64,000 nucleotides of DNA from Microbacterium paraoxydans (GTDB lineage: Bacteria > Actinomycetota > Actinomycetes > Actinomycetales > Microbacteriaceae): the NCBI RefSeq assembly GCF_018224615.1, contig NZ_JAGTUK010000004.1, positions 170,784 through 234,783 on the forward strand. The letters are read 5' to 3'. The number at the start of each line of letters is the position of its first letter. Within the stretch, counting starts at the first letter, position 1. Positions 1 to 11,020 of the stretch are shown piece by piece. A program made the position numbers and the translations under genes. Under the pieces are notes generated by a model, which did not search any database, was not told the DNA's origin, and worked only from the letters and a program-made list of their open reading frames with translations.

Positions 1-127
1 GGGCGACCGAGGGAAGCGGCGGATGGGGCGACTCGTTGGAGGAGAGCTTCGAGGCTCCGGCGGGGGCCGAGCGACCCTGGCGGTAGGCGGGGACGGCGTC
101 GAGGCCGGCACGGGCGGAGAGGGGCAT
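1..127 (-). CDS. hisC: Histidinol-phosphate aminotransferase-like protein, N-terminal fragment (runs off the window)
   Basis: Only the first 42 codons are present; the rest lies beyond base 1. The reading frame begins MPLSARAGLDAVPAYRQG and reaches KLSSNESPHPPLPSV. A Lys-Leu-(Ser/Ala)-Ser-Asn-Glu-(Asn/Ser)-Pro stretch at about residues 28-35 is the usual N-terminal signature of HisC-type, PLP-dependent aminotransferases, which convert imidazole-acetol phosphate and glutamate to histidinol phosphate. The ATG at 127 is preceded by AAGGA about ten bases upstream. A TANNNT box (TAGGGT, 168-173, minus strand) lies about 40 bases upstream, giving a short leader. Many actinobacteria carry extra HisC-like enzymes (aromatic aminotransferase, Pat/AroAT), and a 42-residue fragment cannot separate these, so the symbol is provisional. 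Confidence 0.6.
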   Translation of the reverse strand, partial: MPLSARAGLDAVPAYRQGRSAPAGASKLSSNESPHPPLPSVA

Positions 128-279
128 CGTCAGAGCATCCTTGCTGTGATCCGGGTGGTGTCGCGTCACCCTAGAACGCGCGCCGGGCTGTGGGCAATCG
201 GTGCAGCAAAAGGTGAGCATCGCGCGCAATCGCGCGCCGGTTCGCCGCATCACCCTGGGCAGATTGTCCAGCGCTGGGG
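128..279 (-). promoter_or_regulatory. Intergenic region with a promoter for the hisC-like gene
   Basis: These 152 bases lie between the end of the DUF255 gene and the start of the hisC-like gene, both on the minus strand. A TAGGGT -10-like hexamer sits at 168-173 (minus strand). The region also holds alternating GCGCGC runs (about 213-240) that I cannot assign. No gene is seen. Confidence 0.35.
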
Positions 280-2082
280 TCAGCGCTCGCGCGGCACGTC
301 GGCGGGGTCGGCCACCGGCAGCCGGCACACGAAGTCGCGGCAGTCGTACACGCGCTCGGCCGCCGCGTCCTTGCCCTCGAACAGCTCGAAGCCGGACGCC
401 GCGAAGACACCCGCCTGCTCGGGCGTGACGACGGCGACGACGTCGGCGTCCGCGGCCAGGGCGGCCGCGGCGAGCGCTCCCGCGCGATCCGACGTGACCG
501 CGACCACCTGCCGCGGCGGTGACACCAGCTCGGCGGCGACTCGCAACAGCGTGCCGTGGGCGAACGGCTGCGCCAGGGCCCGTGCGGCGAGTCCCCGCAC
601 GATGTCGACCGCCGCAGCGCGGTACTGGTCCCCCGCGCCGAGCCGCCAGGCCGAGAGCGCGGCCCCGGCGAGCGCGGCGGCATCGGACGGCAGGTCGCCG
701 TCGGTCTGATCCGGTGACACCGCGATGCCCTGCGCGGCCAGCAGCGGATCGTCGGCCACTCCCCCGCTCAGCACGCCGTCGAGCACCTCGCGGCCCGTGA
801 CCGCCCACGCCGCGTCGCCCGTCGCGGCGGCGAGCGCGAACAGCCCCTCGGCCAGCAGCGCGAGATCCGCGGGCGTCGCCACGGCGGCGGACGCGCGACC
901 GTCGAGCGACGCGCGCACGAGGGTGCCGTCCGCGTCGCGGTTGTCGCGGAGCACGGCCTCGGCCGCGGTGGCCGCTGCCGCGATCCACTCCGGCTCCCCC
1001 GCGGCGGCCCCGGCACGGGCGAGCGCGGCGATCGCCAGGCCGTTCCACCCCGTGATCACCTTGCCGTCCACCGCGGGCGGCTCCAGCCCGGCGCGCTCGG
1101 CCACGGGGCGGCGGTAGAAGCCGCCCTCGCTGCGGGCGCCGTCGATCCATGACTCCGAGTCCTGCGCGGCCCCGAAGCCACCGCCCTCGCGCCGCAGCAC
1201 CGTCAGCAGGAACGCGACCACGCCGCGCGCGGTCGCCCCGTCCCCCGCGTCGCGCGCGACGTCGAGCAGCTGCGCGTTGTCGGTGAGCATGCGCTCGTAG
1301 TGCGGCACCGTCCAGTCGCGCTGCGTGGCGTAGCGGAAGAAGCCGCCGTCCTCGTCGCGCAGGTCGGAGGCGGTCATCGCGGCCAGTGCGCGCTCGGCCG
1401 AGGCCGCGGCCTCCGGGGCGCCCGCGCGCACGACGGGGTGCTGGAGCATGCGCAGCGTCGTGGCGACCGGGAACTTCGGGGCGCCGCCGAAACCGCCGTA
1501 CTCGCGGTCCTCGCGCACCGCCACGGCCTCGGCCGCGGCGACGAGCGCCGCCGCGTCCGGCAGCTCGGACGGGGTGGACTCCGCCGCCCGCGCGAGCGCC
1601 TCGGTCACGGCGTCCGCGGACTCCTCGGCCTGTGCGCGCCGGAGGGTCCACGCCTCCCGCACGGCCGCGAGCACCTCGCGGAACGCGGGCATCGGCGGAC
1701 GCGGCTCCGGCGGCCAGTAGGTGCCGGCGTAGAACGCGCGACCGGTGGGCGTGGTGAACACCGTGAGCGGCCAGCCGAGGTTCTGCGTGAACGCCGACGC
1801 CGCGGCCATGTACGCGCCGTCCACCTGCGGGTGCTCCTCGCGGTCGACCTTGACCGCCACGAAGCCGTCGTTGATCAGGGCCGCCGTGGCCGGGTCGGCG
1901 AACGACTCGCGCGCCATCACGTGACACCAGTGGCAGGTGGAGTAGCCGATCGACACGAGCAGCGGCACGTCGCGCCGACGCGCCTCCGCGAACGCCTCCT
2001 CGCCCCACGGGTACCAGTCGACCGGGTTGTCGGCGTGCGCCCGCAGGTACGGGCTGTGCGTGTCGGCGAGGCGGTTGGTCAT
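280..2082 (-). CDS. Thioredoxin-domain protein of the DUF255/YyaL (SSP411-like) family
   Basis: A 600-residue cytoplasmic protein. Residues 1-160 form the DUF255 thioredoxin-like domain: it opens [20 protein letters not shown], continues [11 protein letters not shown], and has a Cys-His-Trp-Cys pair at residues 50-53 (STCHWCHVM), the expected redox site. The rest is alpha-helical and resembles the (alpha/alpha)6 glycosidase-like fold of family members such as B. subtilis YyaL and mammalian SPATA20. The molecular role is not established; a redox or sugar-related function is only suggested by the folds. I chose ATG 2082 because homologues begin exactly with the N-x-L-x-x-x-x-SPYL motif. A TAGCGT box (2090-2095) lies seven bases before this ATG, suggesting a leaderless transcript. 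The length is close to the family norm (about 600-690). Confidence 0.85.
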   Translation of the reverse strand: MTNRLADTHSPYLRAHADNPVDWYPWGEEAFAEARRRDVPLLVSIGYSTCHWCHVMARESFADPATAALINDGFVAVKVDREEHPQVDGAYMAAASAFTQNLGWPLTVFTTPTGRAFYAGTYWPPEPRPPMPAFREVLAAVREAWTLRRAQAEESADAVTEALARAAESTPSELPDAAALVAAAEAVAVREDREYGGFGGAPKFPVATTLRMLQHPVVRAGAPEAAASAERALAAMTASDLRDEDGGFFRYATQRDWTVPHYERMLTDNAQLLDVARDAGDGATARGVVAFLLTVLRREGGGFGAAQDSESWIDGARSEGGFYRRPVAERAGLEPPAVDGKVITGWNGLAIAALARAGAAAGEPEWIAAAATAAEAVLRDNRDADGTLVRASLDGRASAAVATPADLALLAEGLFALAAATGDAAWAVTGREVLDGVLSGGVADDPLLAAQGIAVSPDQTDGDLPSDAAALAGAALSAWRLGAGDQYRAAAVDIVRGLAARALAQPFAHGTLLRVAAELVSPPRQVVAVTSDRAGALAAAALAADADVVAVVTPEQAGVFAASGFELFEGKDAAAERVYDCRDFVCRLPVADPADVPRER

Positions 2083-2125
2083 GCGGTCCACGCTACGCCG
2101 CGCACGGCCGGGCGGGGCGGGCGGC

Positions 2126-2695
2126 TCAGCCCACGAGCAGGTCGACGGGGCGCGCCGCCGCGTAGCCGACCAGGGGCAGCGCACGCTCGGCTGCCAGCGC
2201 GATGCGGGCCCGCAGCACCTCGGTCGCGACCTCGTAGCCGTCGAAGTCGGTGTCGCTCGCGTACACCCCGAGCGGAAGCGTGAGCGCCTGGAAGAACGCG
2301 AACAGCGGACGCAGCTGGTGCTCGATGATGAGCGCGTGCCGCTCGCCGCCGCCCGTCGCCGCGAGCAGCACGGGCGTGCCCACCAGGGCGTACTGCCCGA
2401 CGAAGTCGAACAGGTGCTTGAACAGCCCGGTGAAGGACGCGCGGTAGACGGGGCTGCCCACGATCAGCAGATCGGCGTTCTCGATCGCCTGCAGCTTCTC
2501 CTCCACCGCGGGCGGCAGCTGGTCGCGGCGCAGCGCCCCGGCCAGCTCGGGGCCGAGCTGCGTGAGCTCGATGAGCTGCGCGTCGACGTCCGCCCGCTCG
2601 GCGATCGCGGCCGTGATCGCGCGCACGAGGGCGGTCGTCTTGCTGGGCTCGTGCAGGGAGCCCGACACGGCCACGACACGGTACGGAGCTGTCAT
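2126..2695 (-). CDS. NADPH-dependent FMN reductase, MsuE/SsuE-like flavodoxin-fold protein
   Basis: A 189-residue flavodoxin-fold protein. The N-terminal motif [14 protein letters not shown] is the phosphate-binding loop of NAD(P)H:FMN reductases (GSxxxxSxT), and the middle motif [17 protein letters not shown] is typical of the MsuE/SsuE family. Such enzymes supply reduced FMN to two-component flavin monooxygenases in organosulfur use. This could be relevant to the luciferase-like monooxygenases at 11017 and 17341 of the same window, but that link is inference. The start ATG 2695 was chosen over an upstream in-frame codon because the FMN-binding strand begins at once ([12 protein letters not shown]). 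A TACCGT box (2703-2708) is seven bases upstream. The gene lies 43 bases before the DUF255 gene on the same strand. Confidence 0.82.
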   Translation of the reverse strand: MTAPYRVVAVSGSLHEPSKTTALVRAITAAIAERADVDAQLIELTQLGPELAGALRRDQLPPAVEEKLQAIENADLLIVGSPVYRASFTGLFKHLFDFVGQYALVGTPVLLAATGGGERHALIIEHQLRPLFAFFQALTLPLGVYASDTDFDGYEVATEVLRARIALAAERALPLVGYAAARPVDLLVG

Positions 2696-2717
2696 GGCCT
2701 CGACGGTACCCACGAGA

Positions 2718-2750
2718 ACGCCCCGTGTCGCGCGAAGCGACACGGGGCGT
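2718..2750. terminator. Strong hairpin downstream of the aldo/keto reductase gene
   Basis: The arms ACGCCCCGTGTCGC (2718-2731) and GCGACACGGGGCGT (2737-2750) are perfectly complementary over 14 bp, with a 5-base loop (GCGAA). The hairpin lies 20 bases past the stop of the minus-strand aldo/keto reductase and just upstream of the FMN reductase promoter. No U-tract follows on either strand, so it may act as an RNA 3' end stabiliser or weak terminator. Confidence 0.65.
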
Positions 2751-2770
2751 CATCTGGTGCGAGCGGCGGC

Positions 2771-4821
<2,051 letters not shown>

Positions 4822-4827
4822 GTGTTG

Positions 4828-4856
4828 ATCGTAGGGGGCGCATCCCGGCATACGAT
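4828..4856. promoter_or_regulatory. Back-to-back promoters between the DUF418-like gene and hrpA
   Basis: The minus-strand box TACGAT (4828-4833) lies six bases before GTG 4821. The plus-strand box TACGAT (4851-4856) lies eight bases before the hrpA ATG at 4865. Both genes would give leaderless or nearly leaderless transcripts. The GGAGGG just before the hrpA ATG is too close (2 bases) to be a normal ribosome-binding site. Confidence 0.5.
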
Positions 4857-4864
4857 GGAGGGCT

Positions 4865-7800
4865 ATGTCCTCCCCCGTCATCTCCTATCCCCCGGAGCTG
4901 CCCGTCAGCGCCGCGCGGGACGAGATCGCCGCCGCGATCCGCGATCACCAGGTGGTGATCGTGGCGGGCGCGACCGGCTCGGGCAAGACCACGCAGCTGC
5001 CGAAGATCGCGCTCGAACTGGGCCGCGAGCGCATCGCCCACACGCAGCCGCGCCGCCTGGCCGCCCGCACGATCGCGGAGCGCGTGGCGGAGGAGCTGCA
5101 CGTCGAACTCGGCACGCTCGTCGGCTACAAGGTGCGCTTCACCGACCGGGTGTCGGACGAGACCCGCATCGCGCTGATGACCGACGGCATCCTGCTCAAC
5201 GAGATCCACCGCGACCGGCTGCTCACCCGGTACGACACGATCATCATCGACGAGGCCCACGAGCGCTCCCTCAACGTCGACTTCCTGCTGGGCTACCTCG
5301 CCCGCATCCTGCCGGAGCGGCCCGACCTCAAGGTGGTCATCACCTCGGCGACCATCGACCCGGAGAGCTTCGCGCGCCACTTCGCCGCCGCCGACGGCAC
5401 TCCCGCCCCGATCATCGAGGTGTCCGGCCGCACGTATCCGGTGGAGATCCGCTACCGCCCGCTCACGGACGAGTCGGACGAGGCGCCGGCCGCGGGCGAA
5501 CCGGAGGACGAGGTGTCGGCGATCGTCGCCGCGCTGCGCGAGCTCGACCGCGAGGCGCCGGGCGACGTGTTGGTGTTCCTGCCCGGCGAGGCCGAGATCC
5601 GCGACGCGGCCGATGCGGTGCGCGGGGCCTACGCCAAGGACCGCTCCCCCACGGAGGTGCTGCCGCTGTTCGGACGGCTGTCGGCCGCGGAGCAGCACCG
5701 CGTGTTCGAACGCAGCAGCGTCGCGGGCGTGCGGCGGAGGGTCGTGCTGGCGACGAACGTGGCCGAGACCAGCCTCACGGTCCCCGGCATCAAGTACGTG
5801 ATCGACACCGGCACCGCCCGCATCTCCCGGTACAGCAACCGCTCGAAGGTGCAGCGCCTGCCGATCGAGGCGATCTCGCAGGCCTCGGCCAACCAGCGCT
5901 CCGGCCGTGCCGGGCGCACGAGCGAGGGCATCGCGATCCGCCTGTACGCGCAGGAGGACTTCGAGCGGCGCCCGGAGTTCACCGAGCCGGAGATCCTGCG
6001 CACCTCGCTCGCCTCGGTCATCCTGCAGATGCTGTCGCTGGGCTTCGGCGACATCGCCGCGTTCCCCTTCCTCACCCCGCCCGACTCGCGCGGCGTGAAG
6101 GCCGCGTTCGATCTGCTCACCGAGCTCGGCGCCGTGGCCCTTCGTCGGGCTCAGGGACCGGATCAGGGAGCGCCGCACCTCACCCGCGTCGGCCGGGACA
6201 TCTCCCGCATGCCGATCGACCCGCGGTTCGCGCGCATGCTGATCGAGGCGGGGCGCAGCGACCGCAGCGGCACGGTGCTGCGCGACGTGCTCGCGATCGT
6301 CGCCGGCCTCACCATCCAGGACGTGCGGGAGCGGCCGGAGGAGCGCCGGGAAGAGGCCGACCGCCTGCACGCGCGCTTCGCCGACCCCACGAGCGACTTC
6401 CTGACGCTGCTGAACCTGTGGAACCACCTGCGCGAGCAGCAGCGGGAGCTGGGGTCGAGCGCGTTCCGCCGCCTGTGCCGCGCGGAGCACCTGAACTACG
6501 TGCGCGTGCGCGAGTGGTTCGACGTGCACCGCCAGCTGCGCACGCTCGTGAAGACCACCGAGCGCGGCGACCACAACGGCGGCGCGGCCGACCCCGACGC
6601 GATCCACCGCGCCCTGCTGGCCGGCCTGCTGTCGCAGATCGGCATCCTCGACGAGCGCACCGCCCCCGCGGGCAAGGCCCACTCCCCCGCCAAGGAGCCG
6701 AAGGGCCGCCGCCCCACCGAGTACCGCGGAGCGCGCGGCATCCGGTTCTCGATCTTCCCCGGCTCTGCGCTGCGCAAGAAGAGCCCGCGCGCCGTGATGG
6801 CCGCCGAGATCGTGGAGACCTCGCGCACGTTCGCGCGGACGGTCGCCGCGATCGACCCCGCCTGGGCCGAACCGCTCGCGGGCGACCTCGCCAAGCGGCA
6901 GGTGACCGAGCCGCACTGGTCGAAGGACGCGGGGGCCGCCGTCGCGTACGAGAAGGTCACGCTGTTCGGCATCGAGATCATCCCGCGCCGCCGCGTGCAG
7001 TTCGCCCGCATCGACCGGGCCGCCGCGCGCGAGCTCTTCGTGCGGCACGCGCTCGTCGAGGGCGAGTGGGATCCGTCGCGCATCGACAAGCGGGTGAGCG
7101 CGTTCTGGCGCAGCAACGCCGAGCTGCGCCGCCGCCTGGAGAAGCTGGAGGAGCGCGAGCGCCGCCGCGACATCCTCGCGGGCGACGAGGCCGTGTTCCG
7201 CTTCTACGACGAGCGCATCCCGGCCGAGGTCTTCGACGTGCGGTCGTTCGAGAAGTGGTGGCGGGAGGCTCTCTCGACCACCCCGAAGCTGCTCGTGATG
7301 CGCGAGAGCGACCTCGTCGACGAGGCCGACCGCGCGGACCAGCGCGAGTTCCCGACGCGCTGGACCCAGGGCGATCAGGTGCTGGGCCTCGCCTACCGTT
7401 TCGAGCCGGGCGCCGCAGACGACGGTGTCAGCGTGGTGCTGCCGCTGCCGCTGCTGGCGCAGATCGAGGACCGCGGGTTCGACTGGCAGGTGCCCGGTCT
7501 GCGCGCCGAGCTCGTCACGGGGCTGCTGCGCGCGCTGCCCAAGTCCATCCGCCGCCATGTGGTGCCCGCCGCCGACTGGGCGGAGAAGTTCGGCGCCGAG
7601 CTGGCCGACCAGGGTCCGGAGTCGCACGGCGGGCTGCCGCCGCGCACGCTCAAGGAGGCGCTCGCGCGGCTCATCCAGCCGCTCGCGAATCAGCTCGTGT
7701 CGGCCGCCGACTTCGAAGACGACCGCGTGCCCGCCCACCTGCGGATGAACTTCCGCGCGGTGGACGAGCGTGGCCGCGTCGTCGGCTCCGGCCGCGACCT

Positions 7801-8812
7801 GCCGGCGCTCCAGGCGCAGCTGTCCGACCGCGCGCGCAGCAGCGTCGCCCGCTCGATCGCCCGTCCGCCGCGCCCCGGTGGACCGGAAACGACGACGGGT
7901 GCCGAGCGCGTCGCCGCCGCCCCGGTCGAGCAGACCGGGCTGACCGCGTGGACGTTCGGCGCGCTGCCCGAGGTGCTCGACACGCGCGTGGCGGGCGGCG
8001 TGGTGCGCGGCTACCCCGCCCTGGTCGACGCGGGCAAGAGCGTGTCGGTGCGGGTGGAGGCCACCGCGGAGGCCGCCGCGACAGCGACCAGGGACGGCGT
8101 GCTGCGCCTGGTGCTGCTCACGGTGCCCTCACCCTCCTCGTACGTGCAGGAGCACCTGACGAGCCAGGAGAAGCTGGCGCTCGCGGCCTCGCCGTACCCC
8201 TCGGCCGCGGCGCTGATCGAGGACGCCAGGGCCGCGGTCGCCCGCCGCGTGATCGACGCGTCGACGGGCGGGCAGGACGGCACCGACCGCGGCATCGTGC
8301 GCACGGAACAGGAGTTCGCGCGCGTCCGGGACGCCGTGTCGGCCGTGCTGGTCGACGAGCTGTTTGCCGCGGTGTCGCTCGTGGCGCGCATCCTGATGAA
8401 AGCCCGCGAGGTGGAGCGCGGCATCAAGGCGCAGAACTCGCTGGCCCTGCTCGGTCCGCTCAACGACATCCGCACGCAGCTGTCCGGGCTGCTGCACCCC
8501 GGGTTCGTGTCGGCGGCGGGCATCGACCGCCTTGCGCACTACCCCCGCTACCTCGACGGCATGCTCGACCGGCTGAAGACGCTGGCGAACGAGCCGGGCA
8601 AGGACCGCGCGCGCCTGACCGAGTACGAGCGCATGGCGACCGCGTTCGCCGAGGCGGGCGGCACCATCCCGCTCCCCGCCGACGCGCCACCCACCCTGGT
8701 CGAGGTGCGCTGGCTGCTGGAGGAGTACCGCGTGAGCGTGTTCGCGCAGCGCCTCGGCACCGCGCAGCCGGTCTCGCCGCAGCGGATCATGAAGGCCCTG
8801 TCCGGCCGCTGA
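4865..8812 (+). CDS. hrpA: ATP-dependent RNA helicase HrpA (DEAH/RHA type)
   Basis: A 1315-residue DEAH-box helicase. Walker A GATGSGKTTQ is at about residues 35-44, DEAH in IIIDEAHERSLN at 129-132, the SAT motif in VITSATID near 165, and motif VI QRSGRAGR near 340. After the helicase core come the HA2 and OB-fold regions and the long C-terminal DUF3418 domain that marks the bacterial HrpA subfamily. The enzyme unwinds or remodels RNA in the cytoplasm; E. coli HrpA acts on mRNA processing and on stalled ribosomes. The length agrees with the family (about 1300). The start ATG 4865 fits the conserved N-terminus (SYPPELPVSAARDEI). The gene stands alone; the next gene begins 28 bases later with its own promoter box. 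Confidence 0.95.
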   Translation: MSSPVISYPPELPVSAARDEIAAAIRDHQVVIVAGATGSGKTTQLPKIALELGRERIAHTQPRRLAARTIAERVAEELHVELGTLVGYKVRFTDRVSDETRIALMTDGILLNEIHRDRLLTRYDTIIIDEAHERSLNVDFLLGYLARILPERPDLKVVITSATIDPESFARHFAAADGTPAPIIEVSGRTYPVEIRYRPLTDESDEAPAAGEPEDEVSAIVAALRELDREAPGDVLVFLPGEAEIRDAADAVRGAYAKDRSPTEVLPLFGRLSAAEQHRVFERSSVAGVRRRVVLATNVAETSLTVPGIKYVIDTGTARISRYSNRSKVQRLPIEAISQASANQRSGRAGRTSEGIAIRLYAQEDFERRPEFTEPEILRTSLASVILQMLSLGFGDIAAFPFLTPPDSRGVKAAFDLLTELGAVALRRAQGPDQGAPHLTRVGRDISRMPIDPRFARMLIEAGRSDRSGTVLRDVLAIVAGLTIQDVRERPEERREEADRLHARFADPTSDFLTLLNLWNHLREQQRELGSSAFRRLCRAEHLNYVRVREWFDVHRQLRTLVKTTERGDHNGGAADPDAIHRALLAGLLSQIGILDERTAPAGKAHSPAKEPKGRRPTEYRGARGIRFSIFPGSALRKKSPRAVMAAEIVETSRTFARTVAAIDPAWAEPLAGDLAKRQVTEPHWSKDAGAAVAYEKVTLFGIEIIPRRRVQFARIDRAAARELFVRHALVEGEWDPSRIDKRVSAFWRSNAELRRRLEKLEERERRRDILAGDEAVFRFYDERIPAEVFDVRSFEKWWREALSTTPKLLVMRESDLVDEADRADQREFPTRWTQGDQVLGLAYRFEPGAADDGVSVVLPLPLLAQIEDRGFDWQVPGLRAELVTGLLRALPKSIRRHVVPAADWAEKFGAELADQGPESHGGLPPRTLKEALARLIQPLANQLVSAADFEDDRVPAHLRMNFRAVDERGRVVGSGRDLPALQAQLSDRARSSVARSIARPPRPGGPETTTGAERVAAAPVEQTGLTAWTFGALPEVLDTRVAGGVVRGYPALVDAGKSVSVRVEATAEAAATATRDGVLRLVLLTVPSPSSYVQEHLTSQEKLALAASPYPSAAALIEDARAAVARRVIDASTGGQDGTDRGIVRTEQEFARVRDAVSAVLVDELFAAVSLVARILMKAREVERGIKAQNSLALLGPLNDIRTQLSGLLHPGFVSAAGIDRLAHYPRYLDGMLDRLKTLANEPGKDRARLTEYERMATAFAEAGGTIPLPADAPPTLVEVRWLLEEYRVSVFAQRLGTAQPVSPQRIMKALSGR

Positions 8813-8839
8813 CCCCGCCGGCGCGGGTAGCCTGGGCTC

Positions 8840-9784
8840 ATGGCCAGCGCGATCGTCTACACCGAGTTCGGCTCCCCCGATGTCCTGCACCTGATGGAGG
8901 TGCCCGATCCCGTCGCGGTGCGCGGCGAGGTGGTGGTGCGCATCGAGGCCGCGGGCGCGAACCCCATCGACGCGAAGCTGCGCAGCGGCAAGCGCCCGTC
9001 GCCGCCGATCACCGAGCCCCGCGGCGTGGGCTTCGACGGGGCAGGGGTGGTCGAGGTGCTCGGCGAGGGCGTCGACGACGTCGCGGTCGGCGACCGCGTC
9101 GCGATCCGCGACACGCGCGGCACCTACGCCTCGGCGCTCGCGGTCGAGGCCGACAAGCTGGTGCGGCTGCCCGATGCGGTGACCGCGGCCGAGGGCGCCG
9201 CGATCGGTATCCCCGCCGGGACCGCGTATCAGGCGCTCCGCTCGCTCGGCGTGACCTCGGGAGACGTGCTCCTGGTGCACGGCGGCTCCGGCTCCGTGGG
9301 TCAGGCGGCCGTGCAGTTCGCAGTGGCCGATGGCGCGACCGTGATCGCGACCGCGAGCCCCGCGCGGCACGATCAGCTGCGCGAGCTGGGGGCCATCCCG
9401 GTCGCGTACGGTGAGGGTCTGCTCGACCGCGTCCGCGCCGCCGCCCCCTCCCCCGTAACCGTGGCGCTCGACTGCGCGGGCACGGACGAGGCCATCGAGA
9501 CCTCGCTCGCCCTGGTGTCCGACCGCGACCGCATCGCGACGATCGTGCGGGGCCCGGACGCGGCCGACTTCGGCATCCGCGCTTTCTCCGGCGGCTCCCC
9601 CGTTCCGCTCACGGAGCAGGAGCTCGCGTGGCGCGCCGAGGCCCTGCAGAAGACCGTCGACCTGCTGGCCTCCGGCGACTTCACGATCGAGCTCGGCCCT
9701 GAGCTGCCTCTCGCCGAGGCGGCGCGGGCCCATGAGCTCATGGAATCCGGCGCCGCCTCGGGCAAGATCATCCTGGTTCCCTGA
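8840..9784 (+). CDS. Zinc-less MDR-family quinone oxidoreductase-like NADP-dependent enzyme
   Basis: A 314-residue medium-chain reductase. The N-terminal GroES-like domain starts MASAIVYTEFGSPDVLHL and holds the ANPIDAKLRSG region typical of quinone oxidoreductases. The Rossmann domain carries VLLVHGGSGSVGQAAVQFA, the dinucleotide-binding loop. There is no catalytic-zinc Cys/His set, so it belongs with QOR/zeta-crystallin-like NADPH:quinone or enone reductases. The C-terminus ARAHELMESGAASGKIILVP is the usual ending of the family. TAGCCT at 8828-8833, six bases before the ATG, supports a leaderless start. The substrate is unknown. It is convergent with the minus-strand locus that ends at 9801. 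Confidence 0.85.
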   Translation: MASAIVYTEFGSPDVLHLMEVPDPVAVRGEVVVRIEAAGANPIDAKLRSGKRPSPPITEPRGVGFDGAGVVEVLGEGVDDVAVGDRVAIRDTRGTYASALAVEADKLVRLPDAVTAAEGAAIGIPAGTAYQALRSLGVTSGDVLLVHGGSGSVGQAAVQFAVADGATVIATASPARHDQLRELGAIPVAYGEGLLDRVRAAAPSPVTVALDCAGTDEAIETSLALVSDRDRIATIVRGPDAADFGIRAFSGGSPVPLTEQELAWRAEALQKTVDLLASGDFTIELGPELPLAEAARAHELMESGAASGKIILVP

Positions 9785-9794
9785 CCCGGAACCG

Positions 9795-9810
9795 CCCGGC
9801 TCAGGCCGGG
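9795..9810. terminator. Small hairpin at the convergent end of two genes
   Basis: CCCGGC (9795-9800) and GCCGGG (9805-9810) pair around a TCAG loop that contains the stop codon of the minus-strand gene. The position between two convergent stops suggests a bidirectional terminator, but the stem is short and no T-run follows. Confidence 0.3.
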
Positions 9811-10409
9811 GCCACGGGCCGGCCGAGCGACAGCATCAGCCGGTTGGCCCAGTTGAAGAACGCCGCGCCGTGCACCACGTCGGCGATCTCGCCGTCGTCG
9901 AGACCCGCGGCGCGCAGGCGCGCGACGTGCTCCGGCCCGAACGCGCTGGGCGTATCGGTCAGCGCGACCGAGGCCGCGACGATCGCGTTCCACCGCTCGC
10001 CCAGGTCGGCCGACACGCCCTCGTCGAGCAGCCGGTCCACGTCGTCTTGACGCTTGCTGTGGTGCGCCGCGAAGCGCGAGTGCACCGAGGCGCAGAACAC
10101 GCAGCCGTTGCGGCGCGAGGCCGCGGTGGCCGCGAGCTCGCGGTCGGCGCGGGGCAGCCCGTCGGCGACGTTGTAGAAGATGTCCTTGTCCACGAGCGTG
10201 CGCGCGCGGAGCACCTCGGGGTCGCGCGCGAGCAGCCGGAAGTAGTCGTTCTTGGCGCGGGCCGTGTCGACCAGGCCGTCGTAGTGCCGCTCGGTCAGCT
10301 CCTCCTCCGCGAGCGGGGGCAGGTGCGGCGTCCACCCCACCTCAGCGCGGGTGAACGCGTGCGGGTGCGGGGCGTCGTCATGGCGGAGCACGGTGTCGGC
10401 GGCGGTCAT
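9801..10409 (-). CDS. Alkylhydroperoxidase (AhpD-like) domain protein, Avi_7169-type
   Basis: A 202-residue helical protein with a complete AhpD-type redox motif: Glu91, Cys103, Cys106 and His110 in the spacing E-x11-C-x2-C-x3-H (sequence RRNGCVFCASVHSRF). In AhpD this set carries out peroxide reduction through a Cys pair and a proton relay. The C-terminal half (DVVHGAAFFNWANRLM) is the usual end of carboxymuconolactone-decarboxylase-fold peroxidases. From memory it matches the TIGRFAM family of alkylhydroperoxidase domain proteins Avi_7169, known only by its gene neighbourhood. It is the last gene of the locus and overlaps the preceding gene by four bases. It may detoxify peroxide or an oxidised intermediate made by the neighbouring flavin monooxygenases; that is inference. 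Confidence 0.78.
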   Translation of the reverse strand: MTAADTVLRHDDAPHPHAFTRAEVGWTPHLPPLAEEELTERHYDGLVDTARAKNDYFRLLARDPEVLRARTLVDKDIFYNVADGLPRADRELAATAASRRNGCVFCASVHSRFAAHHSKRQDDVDRLLDEGVSADLGERWNAIVAASVALTDTPSAFGPEHVARLRAAGLDDGEIADVVHGAAFFNWANRLMLSLGRPVAPA

Positions 10410-11020
10410 GCGGCCTCCTCCTCGGCGGGGGCGGCGAGTCCGGCGGCCTCGAGCACGCGGAGGCCGGTCACGACGCGCTGCTGGAACGCCAGGAACGACA
10501 CCAGCTGCGACAGCGTGACGATGCCGTCCGGGGTCCACCCCGCGTCGAGCAGGCGGGACAGGTCGGCGGCCGCGGCCTCGCGCGGGCGCAGCACCAGCAG
10601 GTGCGTGTGCGCGAGCGCGGCGGCCAGTCGCTCGCCGAGCGCGCTCGTGGCGGCGGCGTCCGGGGCGTACCGCGGCCCGTCGGTGCTCTCGTCCCGGAGC
10701 CCGGCCTCGGTGTACGCGCCGAACGGTCCGCTCGCGGCGGCCACGGTCAGCTCGGAGCCGACGACCGCGGCGCGCTCGGGATCGGCGGCCTCCGCCCGTT
10801 CGGCGTAGAACAGCGCGGTCGGGTCGCCGGTGCCGGCGAGACCGGTCGCGAACGCCGCGATCAGCTCGCGCTCGGCCTGCGACACGTCTCGCGTGGAGAC
10901 GGGGTGGAACAGCGCGTCGAAGCTCGCCTGGAGCTGCTCGCGCGTGATCGGGCGGCGGCGCCGCAGCGCATCGAGCCCCGGCGTCACCCCCGTGAGGCGG
11001 TCGACGATGTCGTCGGTCAT
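10406..11020 (-). CDS. Carboxymuconolactone decarboxylase-fold protein without cysteines, Avi_7170-type
   Basis: A 204-residue helical protein (begins MTDDIVDRLTGVTPGL) related in fold to the neighbouring AhpD-like protein. It has no cysteine at all, so it cannot carry the AhpD Cys pair. The recognised family is, from memory, CMD domain protein Avi_7170, always found with the Avi_7169 peroxidase and KPN_01858 monooxygenase. The last 30 residues end in an Ala/Glu-rich tail. It is coupled on both sides by 4-base overlaps, so production in fixed ratio with its partner is likely, and a heteromeric complex with the catalytic AhpD-like subunit is a reasonable guess. ATG 11020 was chosen because of that overlap and because AAGGAG lies a few bases before it. 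Confidence 0.7.
   Translation of the reverse strand: MTDDIVDRLTGVTPGLDALRRRRPITREQLQASFDALFHPVSTRDVSQAERELIAAFATGLAGTGDPTALFYAERAEAADPERAAVVGSELTVAAASGPFGAYTEAGLRDESTDGPRYAPDAAATSALGERLAAALAHTHLLVLRPREAAAADLSRLLDAGWTPDGIVTLSQLVSFLAFQQRVVTGLRVLEAAGLAAPAEEEAA

Noticed and set aside
213..240. Short alternating GCGCGC repeats as a CRISPR-like or operator array
   Set aside because: Only two imperfect copies without spacers of regular length; such runs are frequent by chance at this GC content.
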